From: CALDSL01 sp039810245 | GTDB taxonomy: Bacteria > Chloroflexota > Anaerolineae > Anaerolineales > Anaerolineaceae | Assembly (NCBI GenBank): GCA_039810245.1 | Contig: JBDHWQ010000016.1 | Coordinates: 21,861-85,860 of the forward strand | Length of the DNA: 64,000 nt | Direction of reading: 5' to 3' | Shown here: positions 53,359 to 61,903 of the stretch, piece after piece | Layout: every line of letters begins with the position of its first letter | Position numbering within the stretch: position 1 is the first letter of the stretch | Notes under the pieces: model-generated | Database searches by the model: none | Told to the model about the DNA's origin: nothing | Seen by the model: only the letters and a program-made list of their open reading frames with translations | Position numbers and translations under genes: made by a program

Positions 53359-53879
53359 AGTTTCTGTACCTCGGTAAACTGCGCGCCCAGGTCTTTCAGC
53401 GATTGTTCCAGCTCGCCATCCAGCTTTTCCGCGCCGTTGAACAGGATAGCGATCTTCCCGCCGGTCACATCCGGGTGGTAACCCTTGGGCCCGAAGGATG
53501 GGGTGAGCATTTCAACCGCCACGCCCAGGAACGTGCTGATCAGCAAGCCCAGCATGGTCAGCTCGAAGAATACCACGATGGAAGTGGGGATGGCGAAGAT
53601 CGGCTGGCCGCCCACACGCAACCCATAGAGCAGCGGCGTGCCAAAGTTGAGGAACGCGGCGATGATAAAGCCCAGGATGGCTCCGGCGATACCGAAGATG
53701 CCGATGCGTGTCCAGGCCAGGGGGCGGCCCAGCACGCGCTCGGAAATCGGCACGCCGGAGACCACAGAGATGTCATCGTGGTGGTAACCGCTGGCGCGCA
53801 GGCGTCCCAGGGCTTCAGAGACTTCATCCAGCCGGTCTTCTGGGAAGAGCATCATATGAACCGTTTGGGTTTGTGCCAT
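53355..53879 (-). CDS. actD: ACIII subunit ActD (DUF3341)
   Basis: A 174-residue membrane protein of the DUF3341 family with two membrane segments in the middle (about 60-80 and 98-118). It begins with a regulatory-like ferredoxin fold and lies between ActC and ActE, the usual place. ActD has no cofactor. Overlaps ActE and follows ActC at 12 bases, so cotranscribed. Confidence 0.92.
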   Translation of the reverse strand: MAQTQTVHMMLFPEDRLDEVSEALGRLRASGYHHDDISVVSGVPISERVLGRPLAWTRIGIFGIAGAILGFIIAAFLNFGTPLLYGLRVGGQPIFAIPTSIVVFFELTMLGLLISTFLGVAVEMLTPSFGPKGYHPDVTGGKIAILFNGAEKLDGELEQSLKDLGAQFTEVQKL

Positions 53880-53891
53880 AGTTCTCTCTCC

Positions 53892-55331
53892 TTAATCCAG
53901 CTCGGTCACCGAGGTGACTTCGGTCTTACCGACTTTCACGCGCTTGTGCGCCATCTGCCCTTCGACCACTTCCCAGACCGGAATCATGGGGATCAGGCGA
54001 GTCATCAAGGTGTAGAGCAGCAGGAACAGGCAGAACGTGCCAAACACAATGCTGATTTCCGCCAGCCGGGGCGCGTATTCGCCCCAGTTGAACGGGCTGC
54101 GCTGGTGACCGAGAGTGAGCGGAATGATGGTGTAGCGCTCGGCGAACATGCCCACGTTGATCAGCAAGGTGATGATGAACATGGCGACCGGCGAGCGGCG
54201 GATGCGGCGGTTCCACAACGTCAGCCAGGGGATGGCCACATTGCAGATCAGCATCACATACCACACCCAGGCGGAATCGCCGGTGGCATGCAGGGTGAGG
54301 ATGTCGCGGATCACTTTTTCGCCGCCGTACCAGTGCAGCAGATACTCGTTGAAGAAGAAGTAGGCCCAGGCCATCGAGAAGACCAGGATCAGCTTGCCCA
54401 ACCCGTCGAAGTGCTCGGGGCGGATGAAGTACTTCATGTTGAGCAGCGTGGAGCGCAATACGAACAGGATGGTGGCCACCGCCGAGACGCCCGAGAGAAT
54501 GGCGCCGACGATGAAGTAAGGACCGAAGATGGTGGAATGCCAGCCGGCCACCTGCGTGGCGGCAAAGTCCCAGGACACGATGGTGTGCACCGAGAACATT
54601 ACCGGGATGATGGCGAAGGCGAACAGCCCGATGGCCTTGCGCAGCCGCAGCCATTCAGCCTCGGTGCCGCGCCAGCCCAACGAGAGCAGGCGGTAGACGA
54701 AATGGCGCAGCCCGGTGGTGCGGTCCCGCGCCATGGCCAGGTCCGGCAGTAGTGGCAGGAACAGGTAGATGGTACTGCTGAGCAGGTACGTGGTAATGGC
54801 CAGGAAGTCCCACACCAGGGGGGAGTGGAAGTTGGGCCACAGCCAGCGCGCGTTGGGGTAGGGGACCATCCAGTAAAAGACCCACACGCGGCCCAGGTGG
54901 ACAAGCGGGTAGAGCGCGCCGGCCGCCAAGCCAAAGGTAGTCATCAGCTCCGCGGCGCGGGTGAACGGGCGGCGGAACTCCGCCTTGAACACGCGCAGGA
55001 TGGCGGAAACGAACGTCCCCGCGTGGCTGATGCCGATCCAGAACACGAAGGTGACGATAAAGATACCCCACATGGCCGGGCGGCGCTGGCCGCCAAGCCC
55101 CATACCAGTGGCGATGATGGCGCCCCAGGCGCCAAACAGCGAAATCACCAGCAGCACCCCCAGCACGATGACCCAGATCCAGAAGGCGCGCGTAGTATGC
55201 TTCATGGCGTCCAGTACCATCTGGTTCATTTCTTCGCGCGGCCGCGGATCGAGCATCAGGTGTTCGCGGGGGTCTTCCTCGTGCTCGATCTCGCCCATTT
55301 CGATGGTGTCGAAGGTTCGATCAACCGCCAT
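53892..55331 (-). CDS. actC: ACIII subunit ActC (NrfD/PsrC-like quinol-binding protein)
   Basis: A 479-residue integral membrane protein with about ten segments of the NrfD/PsrC family. It contains the quinol site on the periplasmic face and feeds the iron-sulfur protein. The gene overlaps ActB2 by 11 bases. Together with ActB1/B2 and ActA it forms the ACIII core, which replaces cytochrome bc1 in many Chloroflexi. Confidence 0.93.
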   Translation of the reverse strand: MAVDRTFDTIEMGEIEHEEDPREHLMLDPRPREEMNQMVLDAMKHTTRAFWIWVIVLGVLLVISLFGAWGAIIATGMGLGGQRRPAMWGIFIVTFVFWIGISHAGTFVSAILRVFKAEFRRPFTRAAELMTTFGLAAGALYPLVHLGRVWVFYWMVPYPNARWLWPNFHSPLVWDFLAITTYLLSSTIYLFLPLLPDLAMARDRTTGLRHFVYRLLSLGWRGTEAEWLRLRKAIGLFAFAIIPVMFSVHTIVSWDFAATQVAGWHSTIFGPYFIVGAILSGVSAVATILFVLRSTLLNMKYFIRPEHFDGLGKLILVFSMAWAYFFFNEYLLHWYGGEKVIRDILTLHATGDSAWVWYVMLICNVAIPWLTLWNRRIRRSPVAMFIITLLINVGMFAERYTIIPLTLGHQRSPFNWGEYAPRLAEISIVFGTFCLFLLLYTLMTRLIPMIPVWEVVEGQMAHKRVKVGKTEVTSVTELD

Positions 55332-56037
55332 AGGTGCCTTCTCCCTTCAAATAGATAATGCGCGGCTCGGTGCCCAGGTATTCGAGCTGGCGGAAACCAC
55401 GCTGGCTGCGCGCCGCCTTGCTGACCGCGCTTTCGGGATCGCGCATATTGCCAAAAACGATGGCATCGGTGGGGCAGGCCTGGGCGCAGGCAGTGACGAT
55501 TTCACCGTCCTGCACGTCGCGGTTTTCGACATTGGCCTTTTGCTGCCCGCGCTGGATGCGCTGCACGCAGAACGTGCACTTTTCCATCACGCCGCGCCGC
55601 CGGACGGTGACATCCGGGTTGAGGTAGTAATTCATTGGCTCGGGGATTTCGTAGTCGAAGAAGTTGAACACGCGCACGAAGTAGGGGCAGTTGTTGCCGC
55701 AATAGCGCGTGCCGATGCAGCGGTTGTAGACCTGCAGGTTGAGCTGCTCTTCTTCACTGTGCACCGATGCGAACACCGGGCAGACCGGCTCGCAGGGGGC
55801 GTTGCCGCACTGCTGGCACAGCATCAGCTGGCGCGCGGGCTTGACTTCCGGGTACTCGCCGGTCCACAGGCGCTCGACACGCAGCCAGTGCATACCGCGG
55901 CCGTAACCGGCGTCGTCTTCACCAACCCATTTAATATTGTTTTCCATCGAGCAGGCGGTAACACAGGCGTTGCAGCCCGTGCAAAGATCGAGATCGATCA
56001 CCATGCCCCATTTTGCCGTTCGTTCTTCATCAGCCAT
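55321..56037 (-). CDS. ACIII iron-sulfur subunit (ActB2-like)
   Basis: A 238-residue ferredoxin-type protein with four cysteine groups (CTGCNACVTAC, CQQCGNAPCEPVC, CIGTRYCGNNC, CTFCVQRI... CAQAC). It would bind several [4Fe-4S]/[3Fe-4S] clusters. In most ACIII it is the C-terminal half of a fused ActB; here it is a separate gene with its own ATG after GGAAGGAG. It overlaps ActC and stands 31 bases after ActB1. Confidence 0.93.
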   Translation of the reverse strand: MADEERTAKWGMVIDLDLCTGCNACVTACSMENNIKWVGEDDAGYGRGMHWLRVERLWTGEYPEVKPARQLMLCQQCGNAPCEPVCPVFASVHSEEEQLNLQVYNRCIGTRYCGNNCPYFVRVFNFFDYEIPEPMNYYLNPDVTVRRRGVMEKCTFCVQRIQRGQQKANVENRDVQDGEIVTACAQACPTDAIVFGNMRDPESAVSKAARSQRGFRQLEYLGTEPRIIYLKGEGTYGG

Positions 56038-56068
56038 GGTTCGTGCTCCTTCCTGTCACGCAAAACCG

Positions 56069-58210
56069 TTATTTATGGCCGTAGACGCCCGCTTCGCTTT
56101 CGAGGCGCGAGACGGGGCGGCGGCGGCCGGTGGGCGTAATGGTTACCCGCGTACCGCCATAATAAGCCAGGTCACCGGCCTGGTTGAGATCCACGCCCAG
56201 CAGTTTGGCCGGGTTCACCCCGCGGCCTTCGGCCCAGCGGCCCAGGGCGGTGTGGCCCTGGCCAAACGGGATCGCAACCATATCCGGGCGGATGGCCGGG
56301 TATTCGTAGACCACCGCGTCAAGCGAGCCGGCCGGCGAGGCGAGGGTGATCACATCGTCAGACTGGATGCCCAGGCGGTGGGCCGTTTCCGGGTTGACCA
56401 GCACCACGCTGTTCCACATGACCGTGGTGAGCGTGTCGGGCGTTTCCTGCATCCACGGGCGGTTGGCAACGGCGCCGCTGCCCAGTGGGCCGGCGTAGGT
56501 GAGCAGGTAAAATTCGTTATCGCCCAGCGCGGACGGGGCGGTGATATTCACCGGCTGGTCGAGCAGCGCGTCCGCGGCGGGGGTGGTCAGGTCGGTGTCC
56601 TGCTTCCACCAGCCACCGTTCTGCAGCCACTGCGTCCAGAACGAGAGGATTTCCGGCGCGGTAAAGCTGCCGCCCTGGTCCATGAGTGGGAGCAGCTTTT
56701 GCTGCAGGAAGTCAACTTCATCGGCGTAGCCAATGCCGGCCACGTTGGCGCGTTTGGCGGCTTCGATGAACACATCGGCGGTGGCGCGGGTGTTATACAG
56801 CGGGACGACCACCGGCTGCACTGCCGAAACTACGGTGCGGTCGGCGCCGGCCAGGTCGCGCATATAGCCCCACGACTCCAGCCCGGTGTGATCGGGGAAG
56901 ACGTAATCGCTGAGCAGCGCGGTCTCATCGGGATACGAGGAGAAGGAAACCACCGTCTGCACCTGCTGCATGGCCTGTTCAAAGCCCAGCGCAGCAGGCA
57001 GCTCGAAAACGGGATTGACGCCGTGGATAAAGAGCGTCTTCACCTGGCCGGAACGCATTCGCTCCACCAGGGCAGCCACCTGGTTCATGCTGCCCGGCTG
57101 CACCTGCGCCGGGTGCAGGAACACGCCGCCTGCGCGGCCCAGGTTGTTGGCCAGGGCATTGAGCGACAGGATCACCTGCGCGTTGGCCAGGCCCTGCGCC
57201 GTGGCAAGCGCGGACTGGCCGGGCATCGAAAGCGGCGCAGCGGCGTTGGCAAACAGCCGCGCCACGTGCTCCAGGCGTTCGAGCGAGATGCCGGCGGCCT
57301 GCGCGGCGGCCGCGGGGTCAACCGCGTCCAGCGCGGGGAAGCCGGCCGCGCCGCGGATGTCGATCACCAGGCGGGCGATGGCGAGCGCCACCATGCCCTC
57401 GGTTCCGGGCACCACCGGGTACCACTCATCCGCCACGCTGGATGTTGCCGACTGGAACGGTTCGAAGGCGATCAGGTAACCGCGGCGGCCAAAGTTGCCT
57501 TTGCGGAAGCGGCCGTACATGCGCGAATAAGCCACCGGGGAAAGCCAGCTCTGCGAAAAATCCGCGCCAAAGGAGAGCGCCAGGTCGGCGCCGCCCAGGT
57601 CGAAATAGGGGTAGGCAGCCTGACCAAACGTGTTCTGCACCGCCTGGATAAGCGTGGCTTCGGCCGAGAACATATCTTCGGCGTCATAGCGCACCGGTGC
57701 AGCCGCTCCAACTCCGGTAGCGATCTCGGTGACCAGGTCAAACAGGTGGTCGCTGCCGCTGCCCATCAGAAAAGCCACGCCGCCGGGGTCCACCAGCCCA
57801 TTGCGCACCACGGTGATGGCCGAATCCCATTCCATGGTCTGGTACTGGCCCGAGCCGCGCGAAGCAGCTTTCTGCGGCCCCTTCACCCGGTCGGGGTTAT
57901 AAAGACCCTGTACGCTGGTGAGGCCTTTGGAGCAGATTTTGCCGCGGTTGACGGGGTGTTTGGGGTTGCCTTCCGCTTTGATGGCGCGCCCTTCCTGGGT
58001 GCGCATGATGATGCCGCACCCGGCGGCGCATTCGCGGCAGGTGGTGGCGAAATACGTGGAAACACCGGTCTGGTGGTACTCGGGCAACTCGGTATATGGG
58101 CGGCGCACCACGTAGCGCGACGCCGGACCGCAGCCGGTCAGTACGGCGGTGACCGCCGCGCCCAGGCCGGTTAATTTCAGGAACTCTCGACGAGAGATTT
58201 TTTCACTCAT
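56069..58210 (-). CDS. ACIII molybdopterin-oxidoreductase-like subunit (ActB1-like)
   Basis: A 713-residue protein with a twin-arginine signal (SRREFLKLTG) and lipobox-like GC, then a molybdopterin oxidoreductase fold. In ACIII this part usually lacks the molybdenum cofactor and is structural. Cysteines in CRECAAGCGI plus CSKG (spacing about 27) look like an N-terminal [4Fe-4S] site. The Fe-S half is separate (ActB2). Exported folded by the Tat system. Confidence 0.92.
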   Translation of the reverse strand: MSEKISRREFLKLTGLGAAVTAVLTGCGPASRYVVRRPYTELPEYHQTGVSTYFATTCRECAAGCGIIMRTQEGRAIKAEGNPKHPVNRGKICSKGLTSVQGLYNPDRVKGPQKAASRGSGQYQTMEWDSAITVVRNGLVDPGGVAFLMGSGSDHLFDLVTEIATGVGAAAPVRYDAEDMFSAEATLIQAVQNTFGQAAYPYFDLGGADLALSFGADFSQSWLSPVAYSRMYGRFRKGNFGRRGYLIAFEPFQSATSSVADEWYPVVPGTEGMVALAIARLVIDIRGAAGFPALDAVDPAAAAQAAGISLERLEHVARLFANAAAPLSMPGQSALATAQGLANAQVILSLNALANNLGRAGGVFLHPAQVQPGSMNQVAALVERMRSGQVKTLFIHGVNPVFELPAALGFEQAMQQVQTVVSFSSYPDETALLSDYVFPDHTGLESWGYMRDLAGADRTVVSAVQPVVVPLYNTRATADVFIEAAKRANVAGIGYADEVDFLQQKLLPLMDQGGSFTAPEILSFWTQWLQNGGWWKQDTDLTTPAADALLDQPVNITAPSALGDNEFYLLTYAGPLGSGAVANRPWMQETPDTLTTVMWNSVVLVNPETAHRLGIQSDDVITLASPAGSLDAVVYEYPAIRPDMVAIPFGQGHTALGRWAEGRGVNPAKLLGVDLNQAGDLAYYGGTRVTITPTGRRRPVSRLESEAGVYGHK

Positions 58211-58241
58211 ATGCGTTTCTCTCCAGGTTCAATGCACGGAA

Positions 58242-58781
58242 TCAATAATGGCAGGTGGAGCAGTCGTTCACCAGGTGAGCGACCTTTTCGGGGCGCATGG
58301 TCTTGTGGCAGTCGAGACACCACCCCATGTTCTGCCCGGACTGCGGTTGAGCTGTGCGCATCTTTCCTACGTCGCCGTGACAGGTTTCGCAAGCTACGCC
58401 GGCGGCAATATGCGGCTGGTGGTTAAAGTGGACGAAATCGGGCTGCAATGCTACCGGCACCCAGGGCACGGGCTCGTTCTTTTCCACGTAGCTGGCAAGC
58501 TTATCGAGCAGCGCAGATTTCTTCTGGATCTGCTGGTGGCAGCCCCAGCATTTTGAGATTGAGGGCACGCCAGCGGTCGGCCCCCAGTTAACGCCCGGAT
58601 GGCAGAAGGTGCACTGCGCGCCGAGACCCACGTGCGTGCTGTGGGGGAAATCGATTGGCTGCACGGGCGGCTGTTGGGTCAAATAAATGCCCCCCGCGGC
58701 TCCGCCCAGTACCACTAACAGGCCCAGGCCGATCAACGCCAGGAACAGGCGGCGCTTCCACCAGGGTTTTCGTTTCTCCAT
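58242..58781 (-). CDS. actA: ACIII subunit ActA, penta-haem cytochrome c
   Basis: A 179-residue cytochrome with an N-terminal membrane segment (about 13-33) and five haem motifs: CTFCH, CWGCH, CETCH, CLDCH and CSTCH. Five haems match ActA. It takes electrons from the iron-sulfur chain to cytochrome c. The ATG at 58781 follows GAAGGAGG; the longer frame lacks this site. First core gene of the ACIII cluster. Confidence 0.93.
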   Translation of the reverse strand: MEKRKPWWKRRLFLALIGLGLLVVLGGAAGGIYLTQQPPVQPIDFPHSTHVGLGAQCTFCHPGVNWGPTAGVPSISKCWGCHQQIQKKSALLDKLASYVEKNEPVPWVPVALQPDFVHFNHQPHIAAGVACETCHGDVGKMRTAQPQSGQNMGWCLDCHKTMRPEKVAHLVNDCSTCHY

Positions 58782-58874
58782 ACTTCCTCCTTCGTTTCCC
58801 TCTGAGGCGATTATGCCAGCGGCCCGGCGCGGCGGCAAAGGCCACCTGGCGCGCGGCGCTGCGTTGTCTGCCGG

Positions 58875-59840
58875 TTAGCGCCGGCGAACGACCCAAACGA
58901 CCAGCAGCAGAATGGCGGCCAGGATGCCAAAGACCAGGATATTCAGCCCCAGCCCGGCAGCCATGACGCTGATGGCGGTGAGAATACCGGTAAAGAAGTT
59001 TGAAGCCGGACCACCACGGTTGGGCTGCGCCACGCGGGTTTGTTCCATAGCGGGCGAGGGTGCGGCGGCTTCATTGGATACCAGCTCCTGCTGCGCGTAG
59101 AGCAGCACATCGCGCCCGTCCTGCGGTGTCCAGCCCAGGTCGTGGCCGATGACCATGGGCGTGCCGGGCGTGCCGTAGCGCGTTTTGTGCAGGAAGCGCC
59201 AGGGGTCCTGGTCGGCTAACGCGCCCAGCGGTACGGACTGGCCTTCAAAGCGAAAGGTGATGGTCTGGCCATCGGCTCCGTGGCAGCTTGCGCAAGACTG
59301 GTCGTATAGCTGCTTGCCATGCGTGCCGTCGCCTTCTTTGACCTTCAGGGTGGTCATATCGATGAACTCATTGTCATCGATGGTGGCGTCCTTGAGAAAG
59401 CCGGCCAGGTCGGTGAGGGCGGCATCGTCCATGTACGGCGAGAAGTCATGCTCTGGGTCCTGGCCGCCCTTGAGAATGGATACCAGCTCATCGATGCTCT
59501 TTTGCTGGCTGGCCGGGTAGATGGCCGGGAAGCCGGTGAAATGCGAACCGGAGCGGTACGCGCCCTCTTTGCCCTGATAATCCCAGCCGTGGCAGGATAC
59601 ACATCGCCAGGTATCTGGCCCGGACGCGGTGTTAGTATTCTGGCGTGACCAGATGGGCATATTCCCGGTGGGCGCCTGCACGCCCAGCGCCGCGATCCAG
59701 TTATCATATAATGCCCCGCCGCGGGGGATATTGGAAGCCTGAGCGTGAATGCCGGCCATAACCGGCCGGGCTGCCAGGAACAGCAGTCCAACGAAGAGAC
59801 CTGCCAACAAAATACCGGAAACAAGCACACGTTTTTTCAT
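58875..59840 (-). CDS. Di-haem cytochrome c with C-terminal anchor
   Basis: A 321-residue protein with signal peptide (about 1-29), two haem sites CVSCH (C80, C83, H84) and CASCH (C183, C186, H187) and a C-terminal membrane helix (about 290-318). It is the first gene of the ACIII transcript and may act as electron acceptor from the complex. The ATG at 59840 has GGAGG eight bases upstream. Not a standard ActA-F subunit by size; the relation to known ones is not clear. Confidence 0.87.
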   Translation of the reverse strand: MKKRVLVSGILLAGLFVGLLFLAARPVMAGIHAQASNIPRGGALYDNWIAALGVQAPTGNMPIWSRQNTNTASGPDTWRCVSCHGWDYQGKEGAYRSGSHFTGFPAIYPASQQKSIDELVSILKGGQDPEHDFSPYMDDAALTDLAGFLKDATIDDNEFIDMTTLKVKEGDGTHGKQLYDQSCASCHGADGQTITFRFEGQSVPLGALADQDPWRFLHKTRYGTPGTPMVIGHDLGWTPQDGRDVLLYAQQELVSNEAAAPSPAMEQTRVAQPNRGGPASNFFTGILTAISVMAAGLGLNILVFGILAAILLLVVWVVRRR

Positions 59841-60091
59841 GGTTTTGTTCCTCCGGAGGTTCTTGCGCGGAATGACCTTTCCCACCCGTAACGGATCCAT
59901 GCTCATCATACACTACACACCATAGTGGATTAGTGTTGCTTGATTAAGCTGATATTAATTGTATAGCAACCCGATAAAAAGAGCAGTGAAAAGCGGGTTG
60001 GAAATCCCTGTACATTCTGGAGCAAATCGCTGATCTGCTCCGGGGAGTGGCGCGGCGGATTTCGGCTACAATCTATCCAGGAAGGGATGGC

Positions 60092-61378
60092 ATGGACGAG
60101 ACTCCAAATTCCTGGGAAGTAACCTTTAACGGGCTGGCATACGGCGGAGACGCGCTGGGGCGTCTGCCGGATGGCCGCGCGGTGTTTGTGCCGTTGGCGC
60201 TGCCGGGTGAGCGCGCCCGCGTGCAGGCGGTGGAAGAAAAGCGCGGCCACGTGCGCGCGCGGCTGGTAGAAGTGTTGGAGCCGTCGCCTCGGCGCATCCC
60301 TCCGCGCTGCGTTCATTTTGGCGTGTGTGGCGGCTGCCATTACCAGCACATGGCATATGCAGACCAGCTCGCGGCCAAGACAGGCATCCTGCGCGAGCAA
60401 TTACAGCGGCTGGCCGGGCTGGAAGACCCGCCGGTGCTGCCCATGCTGGCCGACCCGCGCGGTTGGGATTACCGCAACACGGTGCAGTTCCACCTGACCG
60501 CCGAAGGTAAAGTGGGCTACCAGAAGCTGGGCTCGAATGAAACCTTCGCCATCCGCGAGTGCCACCTGCTGGAAAGCGGGTTGGACGCGGTGTGGCCGGC
60601 GCTGGACTTGCAGCCGCTGCCGGGGCTGGAGCGTGTGAGCCTGCGGCTGGGCGCGGGAGAGGATGTGCTGCTGGCGCTGGAAAGCCTGGACCCCAATCCG
60701 CCGGAAATGATGCTTGACCTGCCGATTTCTGTGGTGCATCTGCACGAGTATGGGCCAATTTTGATGGCCGGGGATGATTTTCTGGTGATGGAAGTGCTGG
60801 GACGGCCGTTCAAGGTATCGGCCGGATCGTTTTTCCAGGTGAACACGCTACAGGCGGCGCGAATAATTGAGCTGGTGCTGGAAGCCGCCGGGCTTCGGCC
60901 AGGCTCAGCCCCCAGCGCGGATGCGGGGGGGAGCGTGCTGGATCTGTATTGTGGGGTGGGGTTATTCAGCGCCTTCCTCGCGCCGCTGGCCGCGCGGCTG
61001 GTGGGGGTGGAATCCTCGCCCGCGGCATGCGATGATTTTGCGGTCAACCTGGATGAGTTCGAGCATGTGGAGCTGTACCAGGGCCGCGCCGAAGACATCC
61101 TTCCGGGCCTGGACTTGCGCCCGCGAGTGGTGGTGGCCGACCCGCCTCGCGCCGGGCTGGCCCCGGCGGTAGTGGATATGCTGATGCGCATGCAGCCGGA
61201 GCGGCTGGTGTACGTCTCTTGCGACCCGGCCACGCTGGCGCGCGATCTACGCCGGCTGCTGGCCGGCGGTTACCACCTGGAGCATGTGCAGCCAGTGGAC
61301 ATGTTCCCGCAGACCTTCCACATTGAAAGCGTGTCGCTGCTGACCCGCGGTGAAGAACGGCCAGATAAGGAGAACTGA
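60092..61378 (+). CDS. 23S rRNA (uracil-C5)-methyltransferase, RlmD-like
   Basis: A 428-residue TrmA/RumA-family enzyme with N-terminal TRAM-like part, Fe-S cysteines C73, C79 and C82 (CVHFGVCGGC) and a fourth Cys in RECHLL, SAM motif VLDLYCGVGLF, ADPPRAGL and catalytic SCDPATLARD. It methylates a uridine in rRNA. ATG 60092 has GAAGGGA upstream. The last codons overlap the Nudix gene in TGATG. Confidence 0.93.
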   Translation: MDETPNSWEVTFNGLAYGGDALGRLPDGRAVFVPLALPGERARVQAVEEKRGHVRARLVEVLEPSPRRIPPRCVHFGVCGGCHYQHMAYADQLAAKTGILREQLQRLAGLEDPPVLPMLADPRGWDYRNTVQFHLTAEGKVGYQKLGSNETFAIRECHLLESGLDAVWPALDLQPLPGLERVSLRLGAGEDVLLALESLDPNPPEMMLDLPISVVHLHEYGPILMAGDDFLVMEVLGRPFKVSAGSFFQVNTLQAARIIELVLEAAGLRPGSAPSADAGGSVLDLYCGVGLFSAFLAPLAARLVGVESSPAACDDFAVNLDEFEHVELYQGRAEDILPGLDLRPRVVVADPPRAGLAPAVVDMLMRMQPERLVYVSCDPATLARDLRRLLAGGYHLEHVQPVDMFPQTFHIESVSLLTRGEERPDKEN

Positions 61379-61833
61379 TGCGAGCACCAATGCAGGTACT
61401 GGCAATCCCCTATTTGCTGGGTGGCGAGCGGCCGCTGTATTGTATTCTGAAGCGCAGCGATGCGTATTACTGGCATTTCATTTCGGGTGGCGTGGAAGAT
61501 TATGAGACGCCGCCGCAGGCCGCGCTGCGCCAGGCGCAGCAGGAGATCGGCGCGCCGGGGGATGTTTCGCTGTTTGCTTTGCAGTACATGACCTACATCC
61601 CTGCGGCGGCGTTCGCGCAAAAGCACCGCGATCAGTGGCCGGCCGGTACCTACCTGATCCCGGAATATTGCTTTGCGCTGCGGATGGAAAGCAAGAGCGT
61701 GCACCTTTCGCACGAGCACGTGGAATACTGCTGGATGCAGTATGAGGAGGTGCTGTCGCTGCTGCGCTGGCAGTCCAATGCCGTGGCGCTGTATGAGCTG
61801 AATGAGAGGATCAAGGCAGAGGAGTTGGGGTAA
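61378..61833 (+). CDS. Nudix-type protein with degenerate box
   Basis: A 151-residue Nudix-fold protein. The box should read G-x5-E-x7-REUxEExGU; here two glutamates are Gln (RQAQQEIG), so metal binding may be altered. It resembles NudB-like hydrolases acting on nucleoside triphosphates or dihydroneopterin triphosphate. Translated in a TGATG coupling with the methyltransferase gene. Confidence 0.85.
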   Translation: MRAPMQVLAIPYLLGGERPLYCILKRSDAYYWHFISGGVEDYETPPQAALRQAQQEIGAPGDVSLFALQYMTYIPAAAFAQKHRDQWPAGTYLIPEYCFALRMESKSVHLSHEHVEYCWMQYEEVLSLLRWQSNAVALYELNERIKAEELG

Positions 61834-61903
61834 AAGAATACTATCTTGCATTTCATTCATGATTTTAGAATTATCTACGTCTAACTATCATAAAGGATTA
61901 CAT

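Noticed and set aside
55321..58210. Frameshift splitting ActB
   Set aside because: The Fe-S gene has its own ATG and ribosome site, and a 31-base spacer follows the stop of the first gene, so it looks like a true two-gene layout.
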